Part shown: positions 1-4,881 of the stretch, piece after piece | Layout of the letters: every line of letters begins with the position of its first letter | How positions within the stretch are numbered: the stretch's first letter is position 1 | NCBI GenBank assembly: GCA_948874605.1 | Contig: CAQRXS010000053.1 | Span: 1 to 9,091 of the forward strand | Source: an uncultured Bacilli bacterium | GTDB lineage: Bacteria; Bacillota_I; Bacilli_A; RF39; UBA660 | DNA: 9,091 nucleotides | Direction of reading: 5' to 3' | Notes under the pieces: model-generated | The model's database searches: none | What the model saw: only the letters and a program-made list of their open reading frames with translations | Told to the model about the DNA's origin: nothing | Translations under genes and position numbers: made by a program

Positions 1-69
1 ATTTTTTTATCCTCATAACTTGTCAATACCTTTTTTCGTGTTTTTATCCTGGTTAATTATAATATATAC

Positions 70-98
70 TTGCAAAAGAAACAAGAATTTGTTAAAAT
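70..98 (+). promoter_or_regulatory. Promoter of tRNA-His
   Basis: A -35 box TTGCAA (70-75) and a -10 box TAAAAT (93-98) are separated by 17 bp. The tRNA begins 11 nt after the -10 box, the spacing expected of a promoter dedicated to a stable RNA. No other gene lies on this strand to the left within the window. Confidence 0.65.
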
Positions 99-108
99 AT
101 GTTTGTAT

Positions 109-185
109 GGCGGAATTGGTGAAGTGGTTAACACGGCAGATTGTGGCTCTGTTACGCATGGGTTCGATTCCCATATTTCGCCCCA
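109..185 (+). tRNA. tRNA-His (anticodon GTG)
   Basis: The sequence folds as a cloverleaf. The acceptor stem GCGGAAT pairs with ATTTCGC (175-181, one G-T pair). The anticodon stem GCAGA/TCTGT encloses the loop TTGTGGC, with anticodon GTG at 143-145. The T-arm is ATGGG/CCCAT, and CCA (183-185) is encoded. An extra G at 109 faces C182, the G-1:C73 pair that identifies histidine tRNAs. The 3' part from position 169 is also the start of the att repeat of the neighbouring element. Integration therefore leaves the tRNA sequence intact. Confidence 0.96.
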
Positions 186-226
186 TTTTTTTAGTTTATT
201 ACATGAAAAATGTGATAATAGATTGG
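169..226. repeat. attL core: 58-bp direct repeat at the tRNA-His 3' end
   Basis: These 58 bp are identical to 3423-3480. The repeat starts in the T-arm of tRNA-His, covers the last 17 nt of the tRNA and continues 41 bp downstream. Beyond the perfect repeat, similarity to the right-hand copy fades with substitutions and a small indel. A repeat at a tRNA 3' end next to a tyrosine integrase gene is the usual signature of site-specific integration. The integrase stop codon (199-201) lies inside it. Confidence 0.93.
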
Positions 227-1176
227 GATATTTTTTTAAAGTTCCTAGTTATGACTTCGTTAAAAATATTCCCTTGAAGAGTACTACGAGGTACTCTTCT
301 TTTTGTATGCAAATAAGTATCAACCGTCATAGAAGTCTTGCTATGTCCTAAGTTTTGCGAGACTTCATCAATTGAAGTTCCACTATGGATTTCGTTAGTG
401 GCATAGCTATGCCTCATATCGTGTGGTGTAATACGTCGAATTTTTGCTTTCTCACATGCTTCAGTTAAACGTCTTTCTATTGTAGAAGTGCTAAGTGGCT
501 TATCTCCACCAAAGATAAAGTATTCTTCTGAAAAATCTTCGCTATATTTTTCATAGAAACATCTAAGTCTAAAAATTCGAAAACGTGTTAATATGGAAAG
601 CTTTAAATATCTAATTGAACTTTTATTTTTTGGTGTATCTAATTTCCTTGTACCACGTCTTTGCAAACTATGGCAAATATATATAAAAGAATTTTCTATG
701 TCACAAAATCTCATTGCTAAGGCTTCGCTTGGTCTTGGACCATAATGAAACATAAATATAAAGTATTCCTTGTAGATATAATCATCAACACATTTAATAA
801 ATTTTCTAAATTCTCTAGGTGTATAGTAATCTTGTTTTTTAATTTCATTTTTCTTAGGAAAATTACCCACTTTCAAAACAAGATTTTCAGTTAAATAATG
901 ATTAAGTGTGCAATAGTTCATAAAAGAGCTAAAATTTGAATATAAACTATTATTAAAGCTATTACTAAAGTCATTTTCTAATATTTTATTTTGCCAATCA
1001 ATTATATCTTTTACAGTTATTTTCTGAACATCTTTATCAGAGAAATAAGGCAATATATGATTTTTAAAGTTCCTAGTTATGGCTTCATTTGTTTGGTCTT
1101 TGTGGCGCATTGTATAATAAATTACAAATTCCTCATAGATTTTCGAAAATAGTAGCATGTTTTGTTGTTCGGACAC
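199..1176 (-). CDS. int: Tyrosine recombinase/integrase of the element
   Basis: Integrase that should recombine the 58-bp att sites to insert the element into, and excise it from, tRNA-His. The 325-residue length is normal for a small phage-type integrase. An N-terminal SAM-like core-binding domain (about residues 8-100) precedes the catalytic domain (about 115-295). The catalytic set can be read: R148 in GPRPSEAL, a lysine in TPKNK (183 or 185), H252 and R255 in HDMRH, H278 in LGHS, and the nucleophile Y288 in VDTYLH. The start is GTG at 1176, eight nt after a perfect AGGAGG. The C-terminal tail is encoded by att DNA, and the stop lies within attL. Residues 30-39 (NEAITRNFKN) recur almost unchanged at 306-315, in the same frame. 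No strong promoter is visible, and the iteron-like repeats lie just upstream. Confidence 0.95.
   Translation of the reverse strand: MSEQQNMLLFSKIYEEFVIYYTMRHKDQTNEAITRNFKNHILPYFSDKDVQKITVKDIIDWQNKILENDFSNSFNNSLYSNFSSFMNYCTLNHYLTENLVLKVGNFPKKNEIKKQDYYTPREFRKFIKCVDDYIYKEYFIFMFHYGPRPSEALAMRFCDIENSFIYICHSLQRRGTRKLDTPKNKSSIRYLKLSILTRFRIFRLRCFYEKYSEDFSEEYFIFGGDKPLSTSTIERRLTEACEKAKIRRITPHDMRHSYATNEIHSGTSIDEVSQNLGHSKTSMTVDTYLHTKRRVPRSTLQGNIFNEVITRNFKKISQSIITFFM
276..304 (+). terminator. Terminator of the tRNA-His transcript, inside the int 3' end
   Basis: A perfect 9-bp stem, GAAGAGTAC/GTACTCTTC, with the 6-nt loop TACGAG is followed by five T on the plus strand. It lies 91 nt after the tRNA and antisense to the integrase C-terminal codons. 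No T-run follows on the minus strand, so int transcription should pass through. A diverged copy (3535-3557) occupies the same place beyond attR. Each integration thus seems to bring its own terminator for the tRNA. Confidence 0.7.
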
Positions 1177-1240
1177 TTTCTAAACCTCCTTTCCATTAGA
1201 TTAAATCAAACTAATTACCTAAAATAAAACTCTTTTTATT

Positions 1241-1545
1241 AGGCTGCATGAAGCAATAAACTTCACATTAATGTTATAACACGGAAATTTGCTATCTCCA
1301 CCAAATTTAGCAAAAAAAACAGTTTTTTGTTAAATTTTTTTCATTCAAATAACAAAAGAGTATAGTTTTTGGGTAATATGAAGCAATAAACTTCATAATA
1401 GTTATAACACGTGATTTTTGCTATCTTCATGAAATTGCTAAAAAAATTCAGTTTTTTGCTAATTTTTTTTACTCATAATAAAAAAAATAAAGTTTTAGGT
1501 AATATGAAGTAATAAACTTCATATTACAGTTATAACATGAGATTT
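1241..1545. repeat. Three iteron-like direct repeats with internal dyads
   Basis: The core ATGAAG(C/T)AATAAACTTCA occurs at 1248-1265, 1378-1395 and 1504-1521, with periods of 130 and 126 bp. Each core is an inverted repeat around a 7-nt centre. The dyad arms are about 5 bp in unit 1, 7 in unit 2 and 11 in unit 3. The palindrome GTTATAAC follows each core (1273, 1401, 1529). Units 1 and 2 continue with TTTGCTATCT-type and A-run/CAG/T-run segments. The third unit is truncated near 1555. Candidates are arm-type integrase or excisionase sites, iterons, or operators of the XRE protein. Confidence 0.8.
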
Positions 1546-1558
1546 TGCTAAAAATGCG

Positions 1559-1587
1559 TTTTTTGAAAAAAATTGTTTTTCAAAAAA
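1559..1587. repeat. 12-bp perfect A/T-rich inverted repeat
   Basis: TTTTTTGAAAAA (1559-1570) and TTTTTCAAAAAA (1576-1587) flank AATTG. It immediately follows the last iteron-like unit. It could be a weak hairpin or a protein site. No adjacent U-run beyond the stem itself marks it as a clear terminator. Confidence 0.5.
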
Positions 1588-1736
1588 TCACTTTCCCCAA
1601 CATTTATATAAAATTATTCAATTATTCAAATTTTTATCAATATTTTTCAAAAAGAAAATGCATTTTATTTACTATTTCTATACAGACTTACTAATTATAG
1701 GTATAAGGTTTAACTACAGTATTTATCTTGTGGCCT

Positions 1737-1871
1737 GTTTTTACTTGACAGTAGGGAAATCGTGCATAAACGTAGAAAAGAAACGCAACCATTTAAAAGA
1801 GGGATACATCAATGAAGTGTTACGTTTCTGCAAGTAAGCATAGCACGATTTCCCTACTGTCAAGCAAAAAC
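1737..1871. repeat. Large imperfect hairpin, candidate single-strand or double-strand origin
   Basis: The arms 1744-1765 and 1843-1864 are a perfect 22-bp inverted repeat. After one A-C mismatch they extend to 1737 and 1871, giving 28 paired positions out of 29. A second, inner stem (1779-1789 with 1819-1829; 10 of 11 positions) would cap it, leaving a loop of about 30 nt. Each arm contains TTGACA, pointing inward, the bacterial -35 consensus. The region has visibly more G and C than its surroundings. In rolling-circle plasmids, single-strand origins are such hairpins, and RNA polymerase recognises promoter-like sequence in the folded strand. A MITE-like insertion is the alternative, but no target duplication is seen. 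Confidence 0.6.
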
Positions 1872-1954
1872 TAACTAAAGAAATAGTTTTTAGTTTTGCA
1901 TTTTAAGAAAAAGTATTATATTTCTTTTAGAAATTAGCTTTTTAAAAAATAACT

Positions 1955-1974
1955 AAAAAAAGCCCCAGGGGCTT
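1955..1974 (-). terminator. Terminator of rep-xre
   Basis: Read on the minus strand, the stem AAGCCCC/GGGGCTT runs directly into a seven-T stretch. It lies 79 nt beyond the xre stop codon and is the only strong GC hairpin followed by T between xre and int. It should end the rep-xre transcript. Confidence 0.85.
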
Positions 1975-2052
1975 AGGTGAATCAATCATATTCGAATGAT
2001 CAACATAATCATATCATAAAATTTGTTTTTTCACTATTGAAACATTAAATTT

Positions 2053-2307
2053 TCATAAATAATAATTTTCTAATAGTTCTTTAAATTCAAAATCGTCAAA
2101 GAATTCATTTACTTGTATGTCCATACCTAAACATATTTTTAAAACTGTAGTTAGTCTTATATCTTTAATTTTTCTTAACACTATATTACTCAAAGTACTG
2201 TAAGTTAGACCACATCTCAACGAAAATTCATACAACGAAACATTATTTGTATCACAATACCCTTCTATTTTGCTAGCTAATATTTTTATAACTCTTGATT
2301 TTGTCAT
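2053..2307 (-). CDS. Small XRE/Cro-type DNA-binding regulator
   Basis: A helix-turn-helix protein that probably controls the element's genes or copy number. With this start it has 84 residues. The HTH lies in the middle: SLYEFSLRCGL is the first helix and turn, TYSTLSNIV the recognition helix, and a C-terminal ILxxI-type packing region follows, as in single-domain Cro/C1-like repressors. The ATG at 2307 is preceded by AAAGGAAAGGG, a usable ribosome site about 5 nt upstream. An upstream in-frame ATG at 2328 (91 residues) overlaps the rep stop as ATGA but lacks a ribosome site. Either start makes it the last gene of rep-xre, followed by a terminator. Likely operators are the dyads upstream of int or near rep, but none can be assigned. 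Confidence 0.85.
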   Translation of the reverse strand: MTKSRVIKILASKIEGYCDTNNVSLYEFSLRCGLTYSTLSNIVLRKIKDIRLTTVLKICLGMDIQVNEFFDDFEFKELLENYYL

Positions 2308-2324
2308 TATTTCCCTTTCCTTTT

Positions 2325-3440
2325 TCATTTACTTATGCTACAATTTCCTTGAATTTTCTTCAGTTCAAGAAAAGTAACAGAAGTATTATCATAAGAATTG
2401 ATATAGTCTGACTGATAAATTACTTCCATTTCTTGAATTTTTTTTTGGTAAAATTCCTTTTCTCGCTCTTGTTCAAGATTTATATAGTTCTCTTTAGGCT
2501 TTTTTAGGTTTCGCGAACAAAAATATCTACGATGTCCAAAAAGTCTATTATCGATGTCTTTTGTCATATATTTGGCTATATAGCCTACAATTTTCTTAGG
2601 GTCTCCTTTTATAATTTCTACACTAGTAAATCCGTCATTCCAATACTTTATATGCTTAAACTTCGGATTATTTTCTTGAGAATAAATCAAAGTTTTATCA
2701 TCTATATCAACGTTACATAACATGTGATAGTGTGTAGCTCCTCGTTTTTGAAACTCTGGAATGCAAAGATATTTAAAATCCGGTTTAACTCTTCTTACTT
2801 TATCAATAAAGTAAGAAAGCCTTTTATTCGAATAACTTACATCAGTCACATTTTCTTTGAAAGTTAATGTAATAAAAACTTTCCAATCATTTATATTAGC
2901 TTTCGCTAAACGTTGACATTCCAACTTACTCCGAATTATGCTTCTTTCTTCAATTGTACCTGACAATTTATTTGAGGACTTTTCAGAAGAGTTCATTTCA
3001 TAATTTCCGTTAAACAGTTTATTTATATCTTCCTCGCTTAATTCAATCGAACTTTCCTCAAATTTTTTTAATTTGGCTTTTCTTAGCTCAAGCTCGGTTG
3101 TATCTTTTTCGCTTACTTTTTTAGTCTTTGTATCTTGATACAGATATACCTGGCAATAGTCTCCACAGTCAACTAACTTGATATCATATTTCTTCAATGT
3201 CGGAGTTATGTGCTTACTATCAAGTATAGGAAAGACTTCGTCTTTCCCCGTAAGCCCAATAGAACTGGCATCTCCATTCATAAAAATTGCATTGTCCGAA
3301 ACAAATTGTTGTGTGGTCCTCCCCAGGTTTGGGGATTGCCCCCCACAACAACAAGCATTCTTCTTTTCACACTTGCATTTATCACTAAAGAATAAGGCTT
3401 TTAAGCTATGGTAAAACAATAATCCCATATTTCGCCCCAT
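2325..3440 (-). CDS. rep: HUH-endonuclease rolling-circle replication initiator (Rep)
   Basis: Initiator that should nick the element's double-strand origin and start rolling-circle replication of the excised circle. The three HUH motifs occur in order in the C-terminal half: FITLTF (residues 189-194, motif 1), HYH within RGATHYHML (H237, H239, metal binding) and YIAKYM (Y287 and Y291, the nucleophile candidates, with K290). This arrangement resembles the replication-associated proteins of small ssDNA phages and plasmids of Gram-positives and Mollicutes. The first roughly 110 residues are unlike a known domain and are Cys-rich (KCKCEKKNACCC), and that stretch of DNA contains a GC-rich hairpin. 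The start is uncertain. ATG 3440 lies in attR without a clear ribosome site; ATG 3428 has GGGG six nt upstream; a later start is possible. The gene overlaps the longer form of xre by ATGA. Confidence 0.88.
   Translation of the reverse strand: MGRNMGLLFYHSLKALFFSDKCKCEKKNACCCGGQSPNLGRTTQQFVSDNAIFMNGDASSIGLTGKDEVFPILDSKHITPTLKKYDIKLVDCGDYCQVYLYQDTKTKKVSEKDTTELELRKAKLKKFEESSIELSEEDINKLFNGNYEMNSSEKSSNKLSGTIEERSIIRSKLECQRLAKANINDWKVFITLTFKENVTDVSYSNKRLSYFIDKVRRVKPDFKYLCIPEFQKRGATHYHMLCNVDIDDKTLIYSQENNPKFKHIKYWNDGFTSVEIIKGDPKKIVGYIAKYMTKDIDNRLFGHRRYFCSRNLKKPKENYINLEQEREKEFYQKKIQEMEVIYQSDYINSYDNTSVTFLELKKIQGNCSISK
3306..3354. repeat. GC-rich hairpin within rep, candidate double-strand origin
   Basis: The outer stem pairs TTGTTGTGTGG (3306-3316) with CCACAACAACAA (3343-3354): 11 pairs with one bulged A. 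An inner stem TCCCC/GGGGA (3320-3324 with 3331-3335) has the loop AGGTTT. It is the most GC-rich short stretch of the element and falls in the poorly conserved-looking N-terminal part of rep. Rolling-circle initiators often nick an unpaired site in or next to such hairpins, and the origin can lie inside the rep gene. The nick site cannot be read from sequence alone. Confidence 0.5.
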
Positions 3441-3480
3441 TTTTTTAGTTTATTACATGAAAAATGTGATAATAGATTGG
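3423..3480. repeat. attR core: 58-bp direct repeat
   Basis: Identical over 58 bp to 169-226, starting with the last 17 nt of tRNA-His (3423-3439) but lacking the rest of the tRNA. It marks the right end of the element. The ATG of the longest rep frame (3438-3440) and its first six codons are inside it. The stop of a degenerate second integrase (3453-3455) is also inside it. Confidence 0.93.
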
Positions 3481-3581
3481 AATATTTTTCTTAAATTTCC
3501 TGCCAAGGTTTCAAGGATAATATTCCTAGAATGAAGAGTATGTGGTGCTCTTTTTTTGTTGTGCAAATAAGTGGCTACTAT
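3453..3581 (-). pseudogene. Remnant 3' end of a second, related integrase
   Basis: Read on the minus strand, 42 codons and a stop align with the C-terminus of the intact integrase. The remnant has IVATYLHNKKRAPHTL where the intact gene has TVDTYLHTKRRVPRSTL, and both end in QSIITFFM. The catalytic-tyrosine motif TYLH is kept. Upstream the frame soon meets a stop (about 3604) and no similarity is seen. The middle differs: the intact copy has NEVITRNFKK where the remnant has LETLAGNLRK. It is best explained as the stump of an older element that used the same tRNA-His site, now left beyond attR. Confidence 0.75.
3535..3557 (+). terminator. Diverged copy of the tRNA-His terminator
   Basis: AGAGTA/TGCTCT (one G-T pair) with a 5-nt loop is followed by a run of T on the plus strand. 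It corresponds in position to the terminator at 276-304. Before the present element inserted, it would have lain about 90 nt behind the tRNA and ended its transcript. Confidence 0.55.
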
Positions 3582-3604
3582 CGGAACTATCAATTTTACA
3601 CATT

Positions 3605-3647
3605 AAAAAACTATAAGGTCCTCTCTTTTTTATAATTTACCTTATAG
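3605..3647 (-). terminator. Terminator of the kinase-like gene
   Basis: A perfect 9-bp inverted repeat, CTATAAGGT/ACCTTATAG (3611-3619 with 3639-3647), with a 19-nt loop is followed on the minus strand by six T (3605-3610). It begins 14 nt after the stop codon at 3661. It should keep transcripts of the kinase-like gene from running into rep. Confidence 0.75.
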
Positions 3648-3660
3648 ATTACATTTTCTT

Positions 3661-4536
3661 TCAATATTTTTTACTAACTTTTCTATAAACTATTTCTCTA
3701 GCTCTATAAACTTGTTCCTCTGTTATTGTATCGAGCAAATTTATAGGATTTTCATTTTTCTTATTATTTACAATTCTACTGAAATAATCAATTAATTCAT
3801 GATTAAATCCAATATGTTCTAAATAATTCAAGTAATGGTAGAAGGCATCAATACTAATATTATTTATGTTACTACCATACAAATAGTTTAGAATTGTTAT
3901 GATATAACAATATATATCAGTATTTTCGTCTGCCTCAACATAACTCAAATCTGTATCAACTACATTATATTTACCTTTAACATTATTAAGAAGCGCAGAT
4001 GAGGTTAAATATCTAGCAGAAAAAGTTAAATTTGTTCCTATTTTGCAACTATCTAAATCAATTGTATAAAGTTGTTCTTTATTCAGGTTAACAATAAAAT
4101 TTGAAGCGTGCAAATCATTTATATAAAAATCTTTAATGGTGTATTTTTTCTAATATATTTTAACTGTTTTAACATTTCCCCTACTTTTTTTAAATAAAAT
4201 ATACAAATCGATTTTCTTATCATTTAATAAAATAGATAAAGTAACACCTTTAATTTTTGGAATTGTAAAACCCTCTGCTACTCCTCCAACCGTAACCAAA
4301 TAGTCAGGCATCAAAAAACAATCTGATAAATAATCTTTTTGGTAATCAAGCATTTCTACAGTATACAATTTATTTGCAAATATTGGTCCACTATTTTGAT
4401 ATAATTTTTTAAATACTTTATCTCTCCCTTTGTATCTAAAATCAAATATTTTTGCTTCTGTATTTAATATTTCCTTTGGTAAGTCAAGTGGTACCAGACT
4501 TTTAAATCTTTTTTTTGATAAAGATATGATTTCCAT
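3661..4536 (-). pseudogene. Protein-kinase-like gene broken by two frameshifts
   Basis: The N-terminal part (from ATG 4536) looks like a kinase N-lobe: a lysine in KVFKKLY (residue 43 or 44), E61 in a helix, and a hinge-like IPKIKG. The C-terminal part carries a catalytic loop INDLHASNF (D141, N146) and YTIDLD (D160), like DFG. This matches small-molecule or protein kinase folds, but the substrate is unknown. The two parts share one frame and are separated by TAG (4150-4152). Between about 4185 and 4134 the neighbouring frame reads VGEMLKQLKYIRKNTPL, a sensible helix joining the lobes. So +1 in an A7 run and -1 in an AAA run, read on the minus strand, appear to have occurred. Total length is 876 nt, a multiple of three. 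ATG 4536 has AGGGG eight nt upstream; an upstream ATG at 4593 falls inside the promoter. Confidence 0.75.
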
Positions 4537-4564
4537 AAAAATTCCCCTTTTTTTATTAAGAAAT

Positions 4565-4593
4565 ATTCTAGCAACAAAAAGCTTTTTTGTCAA
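4565..4593 (-). promoter_or_regulatory. Near-consensus promoter of the kinase-like gene
   Basis: On the minus strand, TTGACA (4588-4593), a 17-bp spacer and TAGAAT (4565-4570) form an almost ideal housekeeping promoter. It predicts a start near 4558 and a leader of about 20 nt with AGGGG before ATG 4536. It also rules out translation from the ATG at 4593. Confidence 0.8.
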
Positions 4594-4794
4594 AAGAATT
4601 AAGTCAAATGGAAAAAAACAATATTAATTTGTCTAAAATTTTATAATATAAAAACTTCACTAAATTTTACGCATAGATATAAAAAACAAATATAGAGACT
4701 TTAATTTTGAATTTATACTCGTTTTATACTTCCCAACATAAATGTTATCCATTTTCTAAAAACTTATAACATGCGTAACTTTACCTATTAAAAT

Positions 4795-4822
4795 TCCTTT
4801 ATACTTACCAAAGGATTTTTTT
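4795..4822 (+). terminator. Hairpin with T-run upstream of the ligD-like gene
   Basis: TCCTTT/AAAGGA (4795-4800 with 4810-4815) with a 9-nt loop is followed by seven T. It has the form of an intrinsic terminator on the plus strand, but no plus-strand gene precedes it within 4594-4790. It may be an attenuator in the leader of the following gene or may end an unseen short transcript. Nothing else is recognisable in 4600-4870, and no convincing promoter for the ligD-like gene stands out. Confidence 0.45.
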
Positions 4823-4881
4823 AATCCACACAAACATGAATAAACTTTGTAATTTCTTCTAAACTATTCTTAGTGATGTTT

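Larger units (their letters stand above)
1177..2052. other. Noncoding region of the element between int and xre
   Basis: About 880 bp without a convincing gene. From left to right it holds the int ribosome site (AAAGGAGG, 1185-1192), three long direct repeats (1241-1545), an A/T palindrome (1559-1587), an AT-rich stretch with nothing recognisable (1590-1735), a large imperfect hairpin (1737-1871) and the rep-xre terminator (1955-1974). Such a concentration of repeats beside a rolling-circle initiator and an integrase suggests replication origin and/or integrase accessory sites. This is inference from position and structure. Confidence 0.55.
169..3480 (-). mobile_element. Small integrative element (int, rep, xre) in tRNA-His
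   Basis: The element is bounded by the perfect 58-bp att repeats and is 3,254 bp per unit. It holds a tyrosine integrase, a HUH-endonuclease replication initiator and an XRE-type regulator, all on the minus strand, plus about 0.9 kb of structured noncoding DNA. There is no capsid, coat, relaxase-associated or transfer gene. It therefore looks like an integrating rolling-circle plasmid, or a satellite that depends on a helper phage or conjugative element, not a self-transmissible element. The catalytic motifs of both enzymes are present and the att sites are identical, so it may still be mobile. Confidence 0.88.

Noticed and set aside
1241..1545. Repeats resembling a CRISPR array
   Set aside because: Only three cores at 126-130 bp spacing, and the intervening sequence is itself repeated, so there are no unique spacers; no cas genes are present.
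1744..1864. MITE or IS remnant with 22-bp terminal inverted repeats
   Set aside because: No flanking target-site duplication is visible and its position in the core of a rolling-circle element favours an origin; not fully excluded.
1812..1874. 20-codon plus-strand frame starting with ATG in the loop of the large hairpin
   Set aside because: It has a weak GAGGG upstream, but its codons are the right arm of the inverted repeat, the product resembles nothing known and no promoter is evident.
2532..3414. Plus-strand open frames opposite rep
   Set aside because: They lack ribosome sites and recognisable motifs and lie antisense to the rep coding sequence, which carries the HUH motifs.
4134..4191. 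Read-through of the in-frame TAG or programmed -1 frameshifting in the kinase-like gene
   Set aside because: The helix-like sequence joining the lobes is in the +1 frame and needs a second shift back. A -1 slip at the A-run reaches a TAG at once, and plain read-through leaves an implausible junction. Two indels explain it better.
4537..4593. Longer N-terminus for the kinase-like protein from the ATG at 4593
   Set aside because: That ATG overlaps the -35 box of the promoter, whereas ATG 4536 has a good ribosome site at the right spacing.
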